Of a stretch of 64,000 nucleotides of DNA, positions 1 through 8,691 are shown piece by piece. Under the pieces are notes generated by a model that saw only the letters and a list, made by a program, of their open reading frames with translations, was not told the DNA's origin and did not search any database. The stretch's first letter is position 1. Each line of letters starts with the position of its first letter. The position numbers and the translations under genes were made by a program. Origin of the DNA: Bermanella sp034111105 (GTDB taxonomy: Bacteria > Pseudomonadota > Gammaproteobacteria > Pseudomonadales > Oceanobacteraceae); contig JAWUXY010000083.1 of the NCBI GenBank assembly GCA_034111105.1, positions 8,069 to 72,068 of the forward strand. Reading direction: 5' to 3'.

Positions 1-1
1 A

Positions 2-46
2 ATTGAAAACCTAGGCCAAGAGAGGCCTTACTGGGATGACTTTTAA
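2..46 (+). CDS. C-terminal tail of an unidentified gene entering from the left edge
   Basis: Frame 2 is open from the first base of the window and closes at TAA after fourteen codons, ending ERPYWDDF. It would be convergent with the VOC gene at 89, leaving a normal 40-base gap. Fourteen codons cannot identify a family, and a chance open frame of this length is common, so this is only a possible gene end. Confidence 0.25.
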   Translation: MENLGQERPYWDDF

Positions 47-88
47 TCATCTAACATGGCAGTTAAGCCTTATGCCAGCGATTTAAAA

Positions 89-487
89 TCAGTGCCCTGA
101 TACGTCTTGGTGCTGCACAATATCGATTCGGAAACCGGCTGGGTCTTTTAGCATGAAGTGTATTTGGCCCCATGTTTCTTCTTTTAGGTTCATTGCAAAA
201 TTAAGAGCCATTTTTTGCGCCTCAGCATACGCAAGGGCTGCATCTTTCACTTCTAATGAAATAACAAAGCCATCAGGGGACATGACAGCGTGTAAAAAAT
301 CAGGCTGCGTTTGGTGTTCCGGTAATAAGAAGCCAAGCTGAATGCCTGTACTGGGTGACACAAGATGCAGATAAAAACTGGGATCATAAAAGACCGCATT
401 AAAACCAAACACATCTTCGTAAAATTGCTTCACAACCTCTAAATTTGAGGTCACCATAACAGGGAACATTGCATCTATTTCTATCAT
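89..487 (-). CDS. VOC superfamily (glyoxalase/bleomycin-resistance-like) protein
   Basis: This is a small protein of about 132 residues with one vicinal-oxygen-chelate fold made of two beta-alpha-beta-beta-beta halves. The halves are visible as MFPVMVTSNLEVVKQFY near the N terminus and the GQIHFMLKDPAGFRIDIVQ strand region near the C terminus. Family members bind a metal and act as glyoxalases, dioxygenases or drug-binding resistance proteins; the substrate cannot be told from sequence. I place the start at the third codon of the longest frame, because GGAGAA lies about six bases ahead of that ATG and only two ahead of the first. It is followed upstream by an AraC regulator on the same strand, 53 bases away, so the two may be co-transcribed. 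Confidence 0.8.
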   Translation of the reverse strand: MIEIDAMFPVMVTSNLEVVKQFYEDVFGFNAVFYDPSFYLHLVSPSTGIQLGFLLPEHQTQPDFLHAVMSPDGFVISLEVKDAALAYAEAQKMALNFAMNLKEETWGQIHFMLKDPAGFRIDIVQHQDVSGH

Positions 488-539
488 TATCATTTCTCCA
501 TCGCATTAGCTTATGAAAAACGATAATAGACGGGTCGAT

Positions 540-1346
540 TCAATTAGGATTGTACAAAACGGACGAACTTAAAAATTCGCTGGGCGTAACGCCTGACATA
601 CTTTTAAATTCGCGAATGAAATGGGACTGATCATAATAATGATTTGCCCAGACACCCGAGGCTGGCTCTAAGTTCATTAGGTTTAATGTGGTTTGAAACC
701 GCAAAACCTTGGCAAAATCTTTAGGTGACAGCCCTAAATACTGATGCGTTAACCGCCGAAGTTGGCGAGCCGACAAACCAAACTGGGCACACTGTTTATC
801 GGATAAGTTAATGTTGGATTGGGGGCTTTGATAACAATAACGAATATAGCGAGCAATTCTTGAATCTATTTTTCTGTGTTGTATGGCCCCAAGTATCACA
901 CGAGACACCGTCTCACAGCGGGGTTGGAATTCAATTTTTTGAGTCACACTCTCACATAATTGATGAAGTACATCAGGCGATAATAAGTCGTTTGGTGTGA
1001 CAGTGTGTTCTGGGTTATTCCATTCACCTACAGGGGCACAGATCAACCCATGGTGCCCCAATAACCGAAACCGAATGCCAAAATACGTCACCGGCCCTGT
1101 CATCTCAAACACAATGGATGAAGTGAACGGTGTGACGATAAACATTTCATCTGGTTGCGCAACATTAATAATTAGGTCAACACAATTGTCCGGCACACTG
1201 CGATAGTGATACGAGCCATAAGGTACATTCAACTGCCAAAACATCTGCACCCATTGATTTAAAGGGGTCGATGGCATCAAGGTTAAATAGAGATCATCAA
1301 TACCAACGCGACCTTGGCAAGGGTTGTAATCAATATCTAACGGCAT
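540..1346 (-). CDS. AraC family transcriptional regulator
   Basis: The protein has 268 residues. Residues about 170-262 form the double helix-turn-helix of the AraC/XylS family, with the typical second-HTH ending SHFIREFKSMSGVTPSEF. The N-terminal 150 residues resemble the sensor domain of stand-alone AraC regulators (the SxPL...QMFWQLNVPYG...DNCVDLIINV pattern), a beta-rich ligand domain of unknown ligand. GGGGA eight bases before the ATG supports the start. It lies 29 bases downstream of the aldehyde dehydrogenase gene on the same strand, so it may close that operon and control it; this is inference from position only. Confidence 0.88.
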   Translation of the reverse strand: MPLDIDYNPCQGRVGIDDLYLTLMPSTPLNQWVQMFWQLNVPYGSYHYRSVPDNCVDLIINVAQPDEMFIVTPFTSSIVFEMTGPVTYFGIRFRLLGHHGLICAPVGEWNNPEHTVTPNDLLSPDVLHQLCESVTQKIEFQPRCETVSRVILGAIQHRKIDSRIARYIRYCYQSPQSNINLSDKQCAQFGLSARQLRRLTHQYLGLSPKDFAKVLRFQTTLNLMNLEPASGVWANHYYDQSHFIREFKSMSGVTPSEFLSSSVLYNPN

Positions 1347-1375
1347 ACCGTAATCCCCTTTTGTCGCACCTGCAT

Positions 1376-2797
1376 TTACTCATCCACATGAATGGCTTTT
1401 AGCTCTACATATTCATGTAAGCCTTCGTCACCAAATTCACGACCGTTACCGCTTTGCTTCATACCGCCAAACGGCGCTTCTATATTGTAGCTGCCGCCAT
1501 TTACATACACCATGCCAGCATCCATTTGTGTGGCGATATCAAAACCCAATGTTTTATCTTTTGCAAAGACAGATGCGGCTAACCCATAAATGGTATCGTT
1601 AGCGATGGCGATACCTTCTGCAAGTTCGTTGTATTCAATTATGCAAATCACGGGGCCAAATATTTCTTCGCGGGCAATGACCATATCATTGCTAACGTTT
1701 GCAAAAATGGTGGGTGACACATAAAAACCTTTATCAATGCCCGCTGGTTTTTCTAAACCACCTGTAACGAGTATGGCTCCTTCTTTTATGCCGCGCTCAA
1801 TATAATTCAATACTCGTTGTTGCTGTGCCTTACTGACCATTGGGCCCATAAAGGCATCTGGGCCATTGCCGACCACCACGGCTTCGGCTTTTTGTTTCGC
1901 TAACGCTATAACCTCTTTTACGATATCAGTATGCGCTAACCAACGACTGTAAGCCGTGCAGGTTTGTCCTGTATTAATCAATACGTCATCAATACCATAT
2001 TGCACCGCTGCGTCTATGTCGCAGCCTTTATCGATAATTAACGGCGATTTACCCCCCAACTCTTGCACCACACGTTTTACATTTTGCGCGGCGTTTTGTG
2101 CGATATGAATGCCCGCGCGAGTCGAACCGGTAAATGAAATCAATTGAATATCAGGGTGACTCGACAACGCCGCGCCTACTTCTGGGCCTGTACCTGGCAC
2201 AAGATTAAATACCCCTTTTGGTAAACCAATTTCATCACACGCTTTGGCCACAATAAAATCTTGCAGTGAGGTTTGCTCGGATGGCTTTACAATCATGGCA
2301 CAGCCTGCGGCCAGCGCTGGTGCCATTTTACCCACCAATTGATTAAGCGGATAATTCCATGGGCTAATGAGCGCGCACACGCCAATAGGTTGCTTTAATA
2401 TTTGCGCATTGCCGATGGTTTTAATGTCGTCCATTAATTTTGTGCGGCTAACGTAGGTTTCTAAAATATCAATTTGATCGTCCACTTGTACGTCGCCTGT
2501 CATGTGCAATGGCATGCCCATTGAGATACTCATAGATAGCGCTAACTCATCACGGTATTCGCGTAACTTATCCGCTAATTTTTGTATCATGCCTGCGCGA
2601 TAATCGCTGCTGGTTTTTGACCATGTTTTGAATGCTGCGCTCGCGGCTATGACCGCTGCATCAACATCTTCTTTTGTGCCCATTACCACATTGGCACACA
2701 CATTTTCTGTGGCCGGATTAATAACGTCAAAAGTTTGCTGGCTGGTAGAGTTTACCCATTGGCCATTAATATACAGTTGTGAATAATCTTGCATCAT
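1376..2797 (-). CDS. NAD(P)-dependent aldehyde dehydrogenase
   Basis: This is a full-length (473 residues) ALDH-superfamily enzyme that oxidises an aldehyde to its carboxylate with NAD(P)+. The general-base Glu lies in VQELGGKSP (about residue 244) and the catalytic Cys in NTGQTC (about residue 278). The cofactor-site motif ISPWNYPL and the C-terminal PFGGMKQSGNGRE element are also present. AGGAAATA precedes the ATG. It starts 9 bases after the FAD oxidoreductase gene, so the two form an operon. The arrangement recalls the PuuB/PuuC step of polyamine catabolism, where an oxidase makes an aminoaldehyde that an ALDH then oxidises, but no glutamylputrescine synthetase is nearby and the substrate remains unknown. 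Confidence 0.93.
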   Translation of the reverse strand: MMQDYSQLYINGQWVNSTSQQTFDVINPATENVCANVVMGTKEDVDAAVIAASAAFKTWSKTSSDYRAGMIQKLADKLREYRDELALSMSISMGMPLHMTGDVQVDDQIDILETYVSRTKLMDDIKTIGNAQILKQPIGVCALISPWNYPLNQLVGKMAPALAAGCAMIVKPSEQTSLQDFIVAKACDEIGLPKGVFNLVPGTGPEVGAALSSHPDIQLISFTGSTRAGIHIAQNAAQNVKRVVQELGGKSPLIIDKGCDIDAAVQYGIDDVLINTGQTCTAYSRWLAHTDIVKEVIALAKQKAEAVVVGNGPDAFMGPMVSKAQQQRVLNYIERGIKEGAILVTGGLEKPAGIDKGFYVSPTIFANVSNDMVIAREEIFGPVICIIEYNELAEGIAIANDTIYGLAASVFAKDKTLGFDIATQMDAGMVYVNGGSYNIEAPFGGMKQSGNGREFGDEGLHEYVELKAIHVDE

Positions 2798-2806
2798 TAT
2801 TTCCTA

Positions 2807-4198
2807 TTAAGAGATCACCAATTCCAATACATTACAAATAGCGACGACACATTTACGCTTCCATTTTGGTGAGGTTAAATCCGCTAATACTTTGTCTTCA
2901 TAGGCGAGCATTTTATTAAGGGTTTTATAGGTTAACCAGCGAATGGGTTCTGGCTCCCATTTTTTTAGTGCACTTATTGGCTGATTGTTTTTAACCCAAG
3001 GTTGTTGCGTATGTAAGGTTTGTTTATTTAATATTAAATCGGCTAGCGTGCGCCCAGCCAAGTTAGTGGCCCCCACGCCCTCACCTAAATACCCACCGGC
3101 TAACGCAATACCTTGCGTGCGATCACATAACATGTGCAGATGAAAACGTCTTGGTAAAGCAAGATTACCACCCCACGAGTGACTGACTTTGATATTGCGT
3201 TCTTTTAATACGGGGAAGCACTCATGCAATAAATTCAACCGCAATGCCATCTCTGTTTCGGTATGGGTGAAGTCATGGCGCAAGCGCCCTCCAAAACTGT
3301 AGCCACCACGGGCACCAAAGACCAAACGGTTATCCGCAGTGCGCTGCCCATAACTAATTAGACGTGACGACTCACTAAACGCTTGGCCTTTTTCTAAGCC
3401 TATTTCATTCCAAATCTCTTGTGATAATGGCTCGGTGGCGATAATTAAACTGTAGACCGCGAGTTGATATTGATTGATCGGTTTAAGTTGTGTGCCATAC
3501 GCTTCAACCGCAGGCACAATCCATTTAGCTTTGATACTGGCACTGTGGGTTTTCACGTCACCGCTTTGCCATTGCATAACGGGAGAGTTTTCATAAATGA
3601 TAACGCCTTTGCTCTCAAGGCACTGAGCTAAACCCATGACTAGTTTAGCGGGTTGGATCGTTGCCACGTGAGGGCTAAACATGGCACCTTGCGCTTTTGC
3701 CATTTTGAGTTGTTGATCTAACTGGTTTTTATTAAGCCAAGTAAAGTCCTGTTCGCTGTAATCATTTTGTTTATAGTCAGCCAATTCTTTTTGCAACCGC
3801 TGGCGTTGCTCTGGATAGCGTGCAGCACAATATAAAACTCCGCCTTTTTTCAAATCGCAGTGGATATTTTCTTTTGCGCAAATACGCGCGACTTCATCGG
3901 GGATATCATGAATTAAGTGGTGACTTGCTTGACGCTCAGGTTTTGTGTGATGCTTGAGTAAGTCGTCGGCCCCTGCAATTTCCCCCATGAGCCAGCCGCC
4001 ATTACGACCGGATGCACCAAAGCCCACATGTTTGGCTTCAACAATCGCGATGGTTAAATCGGGTTGCGCTTGGTTCAAATAATAGGCTGTCCATAAACCC
4101 GTGAACCCTGCGCCAATGATGACCACATCTACAGTTAGATCCTGCTGCAATACTGGGCGAGGAGTGTGTGTTACCTGCTCCATCCATAAACTGACCAT
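2807..4198 (-). CDS. FAD-dependent amine/amino-acid oxidoreductase (DAO family, PuuB-like)
   Basis: This 463-residue flavoprotein has an N-terminal Rossmann FAD site (VVIIGAGFTGLWTAYYL, about residues 25-41) and the second FAD-contact motif GFGASGRNGGW, both typical of the DadA/PuuB/glycine-oxidase group. The C-terminal part has the GGYLGEGVGATNLAGR segment that closes the flavin pocket. It probably oxidises a primary or secondary amine to an imine or aldehyde with release of hydrogen peroxide or electron transfer. The aldehyde dehydrogenase directly downstream would remove the product. The last 45 residues carry a hydrophobic end (VAICNVLELVIS) of no recognised function. The substrate is inferred only as an amine. 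Confidence 0.87.
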   Translation of the reverse strand: MVSLWMEQVTHTPRPVLQQDLTVDVVIIGAGFTGLWTAYYLNQAQPDLTIAIVEAKHVGFGASGRNGGWLMGEIAGADDLLKHHTKPERQASHHLIHDIPDEVARICAKENIHCDLKKGGVLYCAARYPEQRQRLQKELADYKQNDYSEQDFTWLNKNQLDQQLKMAKAQGAMFSPHVATIQPAKLVMGLAQCLESKGVIIYENSPVMQWQSGDVKTHSASIKAKWIVPAVEAYGTQLKPINQYQLAVYSLIIATEPLSQEIWNEIGLEKGQAFSESSRLISYGQRTADNRLVFGARGGYSFGGRLRHDFTHTETEMALRLNLLHECFPVLKERNIKVSHSWGGNLALPRRFHLHMLCDRTQGIALAGGYLGEGVGATNLAGRTLADLILNKQTLHTQQPWVKNNQPISALKKWEPEPIRWLTYKTLNKMLAYEDKVLADLTSPKWKRKCVVAICNVLELVIS

Positions 4199-4291
4199 GC
4201 ATCACCTGTTTTTACACGCGAACGAAAGAATGATCAGACTCTAACAAACACCGCTTAATAAAACCTAGCTGCGTGCACGCGCGGATTTTTA

Positions 4292-5071
4292 CTAATCTGA
4301 TCTCATATAAGCCTTCGGGCTTTGCCCTGTGACCATTCTAAAGTACTTGTAAAAAACCGAGTTGCTATTGAAACCTGCATCCAATGCTAAAACGTCTACA
4401 GAACATTTAACATGACTGTTGATTTGTTGCAGCACCCATTCAATTCGTAGTTCATTGATGTACTGTAAAAATCGTTTGCCAAATACTTGATTAAATAAAT
4501 ACGATAATTGGTTTCGGGTATAGCCTGTGTTGTCAGCCAGTTTTTGTAAATTAAAATCGGGTTGGTTAGTGACACTTGATTGGGCTAAATAATCTCTTAC
4601 ATCTTGTGACATGGCGGCCACTTGCCTTGTGGATAAGCCTAATCGGTTTAAGTCATTTTTAGCCGTTTTTGGTCCACTATTCTTGTGGCCCATTAAGCTT
4701 GCGTATTCGTGTATGCGCCAAATTAAACCGTCTTTTACTGTGATGGCTTCGCTGGCTCTAAACGAGGCTAAGCCTTGTTGATCTTGCAAACGAATACTGT
4801 ATTCAATAAATGCGGTATCACCATCAGCCCGCATGGGGGCAATATGATTCAGTTCAGCGCTCGGCAAGCTAGCGCGGATGTAAGATTGAATATCAACCTG
4901 AGTGAATACTTTATTCTGAAAAAAATCGTGGTACTGAATGTCAGGATGATAACAGCTAAGAATGGTGTCTAAATCACGCTCACGCCAAGCAAGGTGATAA
5001 CGGGTTACCACCTCTAGTGTGTTTTGCTTTAATTGCGCCGCATGGGAATACGCTGATAATTTTGGGGTCAT
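4292..5071 (-). CDS. SnoaL/NTF2-like domain fused to an AraC-type HTH regulator
   Basis: The protein has 259 residues. Residues about 15-125 read as an NTF2/SnoaL-like alpha+beta barrel (VTRYHLAWRERDLDTILSCYHPDIQYHDFF is the hallmark start, cited here only as the region 24-53). Residues about 155-257 are an AraC double HTH ending in VFYKYFRMVTGQSPKAYM. The NTF2-like part normally binds small hydrophobic ligands or is catalytic, so here it is a plausible effector sensor; that is inference. It lies 93 bases upstream of the FAD oxidase gene on the same strand, bracketing the oxidase-dehydrogenase pair together with the other AraC gene at 540-1346, and may regulate it. Confidence 0.85.
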   Translation of the reverse strand: MTPKLSAYSHAAQLKQNTLEVVTRYHLAWRERDLDTILSCYHPDIQYHDFFQNKVFTQVDIQSYIRASLPSAELNHIAPMRADGDTAFIEYSIRLQDQQGLASFRASEAITVKDGLIWRIHEYASLMGHKNSGPKTAKNDLNRLGLSTRQVAAMSQDVRDYLAQSSVTNQPDFNLQKLADNTGYTRNQLSYLFNQVFGKRFLQYINELRIEWVLQQINSHVKCSVDVLALDAGFNSNSVFYKYFRMVTGQSPKAYMRSD

Positions 5072-5181
5072 AAAAAACGTTCTAGCATCAACCGATTACG
5101 TTTATCATCATAGGATGTATGAAACTGTTTCGGTAGCATTCGCGTATACTGGTTATGTTTATTCATTGTATAAGGCTTTTC

Positions 5182-5787
5182 ATGGAATCCCTAAGCTTGC
5201 AAACCTTCACTGGGGTGATTTTTGATTTAGACGGCACCTTGGTTGAATCCTCTTTGGATTTTCCATTTTTACGACAATCATTAGACTGCCCGGATGATAT
5301 GGACTTACTTACCCATGTGGCCAGTTTAGATGCGAAATCACAAGCCCACGCTAATGCATTTATTGAACAACATGAGCTAGACGATGCACAAGATGCTAAA
5401 TGGCTACCCGGTGCGTTTGAGCTTGTCAGCGCCATTGCTGCTTTAGGTTTGCCCATGGCAATTGTCACCCGTAATAGCTCGGAAGCGGCCAGTATCAAAG
5501 TTAAAAATAATAACATTCCCATCAGTACCGTTCTGACTCGTGCGGATGCACCCGCTAAACCGGACCCAACGGCGTTATTGATGGTAGCTAAAGACTGGCA
5601 ACAATCACCAAAAACCATTATGTATGTAGGGGATTATAAGTATGACCTACAAGCCGCTATTAATGCAGGCATGCATGGGTGCCTTTTCGCGCCAAATGAA
5701 ACACCAGACTATGCCAATCTAGCCCACAGCATATGTACGGATTATCATGACTTAACAACCTATTTGCATAAATGTGTCACAAACTAA
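5182..5787 (+). CDS. HAD-superfamily phosphatase (HAD-IA type)
   Basis: All four HAD motifs are visible: the nucleophile motif DLDGTLVESS with its two Asp, motif II Thr in VTRNSS, motif III Lys in AKPDP, and the Mg-binding GDYKYD. The enzyme should therefore remove phosphate from a small molecule through a phospho-aspartate intermediate. I chose the ATG at 5182 over the upstream in-frame ATG at 5155 because the extra nine residues look non-native and the homologous N terminus begins just before FTGVIFDLDGT; this gives about 201 residues. It lies 66 bases ahead of folX and folE on the same strand, so a pterin phosphate is a reasonable but unproven substrate. Confidence 0.87.
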   Translation: MESLSLQTFTGVIFDLDGTLVESSLDFPFLRQSLDCPDDMDLLTHVASLDAKSQAHANAFIEQHELDDAQDAKWLPGAFELVSAIAALGLPMAIVTRNSSEAASIKVKNNNIPISTVLTRADAPAKPDPTALLMVAKDWQQSPKTIMYVGDYKYDLQAAINAGMHGCLFAPNETPDYANLAHSICTDYHDLTTYLHKCVTN

Positions 5788-5852
5788 TGCGCAAAGGAAT
5801 CCAAATCCTTTACCATAGCGTAACTGCTTAAAATAATTTAAGAAGAGCCAAT

Positions 5853-6218
5853 ATGCCTGAAAATAATGCCATCATTAATATCAAGAATTTAAGGTTACGC
5901 ACCTTTATTGGCTTTAACCCTGAAGAACAAGAAAAACAGCAAGATGTGATCATCAATGCTGAGATTCATTACCCAGCTAGTCACTTGTGCCTAACCGACC
6001 ACGTTGAAGGCGCACTGAATTATAAAACCATCACCAAAAACACCATTGCATTAGTGGAAGGTGGTCGCTTTAAATTATTAGAGAAGCTTGTATCCGATGT
6101 TTTGGATATTTGTTGTGAGCACGACTCAGTGACGTTTGCTAAAGTGACCATTGATAAACCCCACGCGCTGCGTTTTGCCGATTCTGTATCGTTAACACTG
6201 GCCAAGCGCAAAGGCTAA
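5853..6218 (+). CDS. folX: Dihydroneopterin triphosphate 2'-epimerase FolX
   Basis: This 121-residue protein has the FolB/FolX tunnelling fold. It matches FolX rather than the aldolase FolB along its length, with IKNLRLRTFIGFN at the N terminus, ALNYKTITKN in the middle, and LHALRFADSVSLTL-type residues at the C terminus (here PHALRFADSVSLTL). FolX converts dihydroneopterin triphosphate to dihydromonapterin triphosphate, the route to tetrahydromonapterin, a hydroxylase cofactor in some gammaproteobacteria. GAAGAG sits seven bases upstream of the ATG. folE follows after 29 bases, so substrate supply and epimerisation are encoded together. The reductase FolM is not in the window. Confidence 0.93.
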   Translation: MPENNAIINIKNLRLRTFIGFNPEEQEKQQDVIINAEIHYPASHLCLTDHVEGALNYKTITKNTIALVEGGRFKLLEKLVSDVLDICCEHDSVTFAKVTIDKPHALRFADSVSLTLAKRKG

Positions 6219-6247
6219 TACGCCTAAAAAGGGAAAGAGGACTAAAC

Positions 6248-6886
6248 ATGATTTCTGACACGGCCCAACTAGTACGCGATACCTTAGTAGCAAGGGGTCT
6301 TGAAACCCCGATGAAAGACACGGGCTTAAGCAACGACGAAAAATATGCTCGTATCAAAGATGCCATGACAACCGTGGTCGAAACCCTAGGGTTAGATTTA
6401 TCCGATGACAGCCTGCAAGAAACCCCTCATCGCATTGCAAAAATGTACGTGAGTGAAATTTTTGGTGGCTTAGATTATGCCAATTTCCCAAAAATGTCGG
6501 TTATTGAAAACAAGATGCAAGTGGATGAAATGGTCAAGGTCAGTGACATTCACCTAACCAGTACCTGTGAACATCACTTTGTGACCATCGATGGTTTTGC
6601 GAAAGTGGCGTATATCCCAAAAAACAAAATCATTGGGCTATCAAAAATCAATCGCTTAGTGCGCTTTTTTGCACAGCGCCCTCAGGTGCAAGAGCGTTTA
6701 ACACAACAAGTGCTAATTAGCTTACAAACATTGCTTGAAACCGAGAACGTAGCCGTCTCAATTGATGCCACTCATTATTGCGTAAAATCGCGCGGCGTGA
6801 TGGATACTCACTCCCATACCAGTACAACCGCGCTTGGCGGTATATTCAAAAGTAACGTGCATACACGCGCAGAGTTTTTATCTTAA
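6248..6886 (+). CDS. folE: GTP cyclohydrolase I (type IA)
   Basis: FolE opens GTP and rearranges it to 7,8-dihydroneopterin triphosphate, the first step of folate and pterin synthesis; it works as a decamer in the cytosol. The zinc ligands are visible as the Cys and His of TSTCEHHF and the Cys of HYCVKSRGV. Other signatures are the GLSKINRLV segment and the terminal GGIFKS region. The length (212) is usual for bacterial type I enzymes. GAGGA lies six bases ahead of the ATG. It is the last gene of the HAD-folX-folE run and ends at a strong hairpin terminator at 6909. Confidence 0.96.
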   Translation: MISDTAQLVRDTLVARGLETPMKDTGLSNDEKYARIKDAMTTVVETLGLDLSDDSLQETPHRIAKMYVSEIFGGLDYANFPKMSVIENKMQVDEMVKVSDIHLTSTCEHHFVTIDGFAKVAYIPKNKIIGLSKINRLVRFFAQRPQVQERLTQQVLISLQTLLETENVAVSIDATHYCVKSRGVMDTHSHTSTTALGGIFKSNVHTRAEFLS

Positions 6887-6908
6887 TTGCATGGGTTGTT
6901 TCACCCAT

Positions 6909-6936
6909 AAAAAAAGCCTCATATGAGGCTTTTTTT
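6909..6936. terminator. Bidirectional intrinsic terminator between folE and the alpha/beta hydrolase gene
   Basis: A GCCTC/GAGGC stem with a four-base ATAT loop is flanked by seven A on the left and seven T on the right, so it can stop transcripts from both sides. It lies 22 bases after the folE stop and 20 bases beyond the stop of the convergent hydrolase gene. Confidence 0.88.
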
Positions 6937-6956
6937 ATGTCCAATATTTATCAACT

Positions 6957-7811
6957 TTACTTTAGCTTTAATAAAAAATTCAAAACCCCTTTTACAAACA
7001 CCTCAGGACTTTCTACTTGAGGATAATGCCCAGTGTCATTAAGTTTTACAATATTTGGGTTAGGGATCAGTTGCTCATAACGCGCAACCATATGCGCGCC
7101 GCTAATAGGATCAAGCAGACCATCAATCAATAACATAGGTACATCAGTGGTTTGCATCACACCGACCCAACGCTCACGGTTTTGTTTTCGCTCGGTCATG
7201 TATGCAATCAATTTATGCATAATCAGCACACCACCTTTGTGCTCTAGCATTTGCCAGTAGCCTTTTAACTCGTCTTCGCTTAGGTTTTTTGCGCAAATAT
7301 GATCAAAATTTATTTTGAATTTTTCATAACGTACTAATTTACTTAAAATAAAACCAATGGGGCTTAATAAGAGTTTTTGTAGTAATACGGGATGATGGGT
7401 TTCAGGGAACAGTCCGCCATTACTGAATACAACTGACAATATCTGCCCTGTTTTATGATGCCGTGCTAATAATTCTTGCGCCACCGTATCGCCATAATCA
7501 TGGGCTAAAAGGTGATACTGTTTAATATTCAGCTGACTTAATAATGCATCAAAAATATCCGCTTGCTCAAAAATGGAATAATCTTGCTTAGGTTTATCAC
7601 TAAAACCAAAACCCAGCATATCCAGTGTAATAAGATAAAAGTGCTCATTTAATGCGGGGAATATTTTCGCCCAGTCCCAACTGCACGTGGGGAAACCATG
7701 AATCAATACCAGCGCTGGTTTTTGTTTATCTCCTTTTGTGAGATAAAAAATATCATTGCCATTAAACGAGAACGTATCGCCCTGTTCTTGCCATTGCTGT
7801 AGTGATGTCAT
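6957..7811 (-). CDS. Alpha/beta hydrolase with an Asp nucleophile (epoxide hydrolase/dehalogenase-like)
   Basis: The protein has 284 residues and the alpha/beta hydrolase fold. The oxyanion segment is LIHGFPTCSWDW (about residues 36-47). The nucleophile elbow reads AHDYGDT, with Asp at about residue 105 where lipases and esterases have Ser. An acid is likely at DGLLDP and the catalytic His is in DTGHYPQVESP. An Asp nucleophile points to the epoxide hydrolase/haloalkane dehalogenase branch; the true substrate is unknown. It lies 29 bases after the class II aldolase gene and is probably co-transcribed with it. No signal peptide is seen, so it is cytosolic. Confidence 0.86.
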   Translation of the reverse strand: MTSLQQWQEQGDTFSFNGNDIFYLTKGDKQKPALVLIHGFPTCSWDWAKIFPALNEHFYLITLDMLGFGFSDKPKQDYSIFEQADIFDALLSQLNIKQYHLLAHDYGDTVAQELLARHHKTGQILSVVFSNGGLFPETHHPVLLQKLLLSPIGFILSKLVRYEKFKINFDHICAKNLSEDELKGYWQMLEHKGGVLIMHKLIAYMTERKQNRERWVGVMQTTDVPMLLIDGLLDPISGAHMVARYEQLIPNPNIVKLNDTGHYPQVESPEVFVKGVLNFLLKLK

Positions 7812-7840
7812 GATTGTTTCCGCTTATTATTGTTATCTAA

Positions 7841-8608
7841 TTATTGCTGATAAGGTGCGCCTAAGCGATCAAGCTTACGCAATAAGCCTGGCCATGCCAA
7901 TGCACCGCCTGCATTACGTGTAACCTGTTTTGCTGCCGCTTGCATGCCTTCAACAATACCACTGGGTACAGGCGTTAGCGCACCGCCACCAGATTGAGCC
8001 AATAATTGAATTTCACACGCACGCTGTAATATGTACATATTTAAAAAACCGTCGGCAACGGTTTCGGCGCAAGTTAATAAGCCATGATTACGCAGAATCA
8101 TAAAATATGTTTCGCCAAGGTCGGCCTGTAAACGTGCTTTTTCATCTTCACGCAATGCAACCCCTTCGTATTCGTGGTACGACAAGCTCGTTAATGGAAA
8201 CAATGATTGCTGTGAAATAGCTTGTAAGCCATCTTTTTGTGCCGATACAGCAACACCTGCATTGGTATGTAGGTGCAGCACCACTTGAGCGTCTTCACGG
8301 ACTTCATGTATGGCACTATGAATGGTAAAACCCGCAGGATTAATATCATGTTCACTTGGTAATACTTTGTTGCCATCAAGGTCTACTTTAACCAAGCTTG
8401 TTGCCGTGATTTCATCAAACATTAATCCATAAGGGTTAATTAAAAAGTGATGCTCAGGCCCAGGAACCCGTGCTGATATGTGGGTAAAAATCAAGTCATC
8501 CCAACCATAATGGGCAACGAGGTTATAACAAGCCGCAAGATCTTGGCGCAGTTTCCATTCTTCTTGGCTCACTGAGTCCTTGATTGTGTTTTGGGCTGTG
8601 GTATTCAT
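7841..8608 (-). CDS. Class II aldolase/adducin family protein
   Basis: This 255-residue protein has the class II aldolase head domain. A phosphate/substrate-binding start (LAACYNLVAHYGWDDLIFTHISAR) is followed by the metal-binding His pair in VVLHLHTN and a distal His in LRNHGLLT. Sugar-phosphate aldolases of this family use a divalent metal; close relatives of this short form are often annotated only as adducin-like and may act on non-sugar substrates. AGGTG precedes the ATG. It is divergent from the Crp/Fnr regulator gene at 8692, which is therefore a candidate regulator, and is followed by an alpha/beta hydrolase in the same operon. Confidence 0.85.
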   Translation of the reverse strand: MNTTAQNTIKDSVSQEEWKLRQDLAACYNLVAHYGWDDLIFTHISARVPGPEHHFLINPYGLMFDEITATSLVKVDLDGNKVLPSEHDINPAGFTIHSAIHEVREDAQVVLHLHTNAGVAVSAQKDGLQAISQQSLFPLTSLSYHEYEGVALREDEKARLQADLGETYFMILRNHGLLTCAETVADGFLNMYILQRACEIQLLAQSGGGALTPVPSGIVEGMQAAAKQVTRNAGGALAWPGLLRKLDRLGAPYQQ

Positions 8609-8691
8609 AGGGCACCTTTGTATTATTTGTTATTAGGTGATGACAGCTTACGGGGGTTTTCACAAAAACTCTGTCAACTTTTGGACAATCT

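Noticed and set aside
5163..5618. 151-residue open frame antisense to the HAD phosphatase gene
   Set aside because: It mirrors a well-supported gene with all HAD motifs, has no Shine-Dalgarno and reads as low-complexity Ser/Ala sequence.
5794..5812. AAAGGA...TCCTTT inverted repeat between the HAD and folX genes
   Set aside because: Six-base arms around a seven-base loop without a T tract; too weak to call as an attenuator or terminator.
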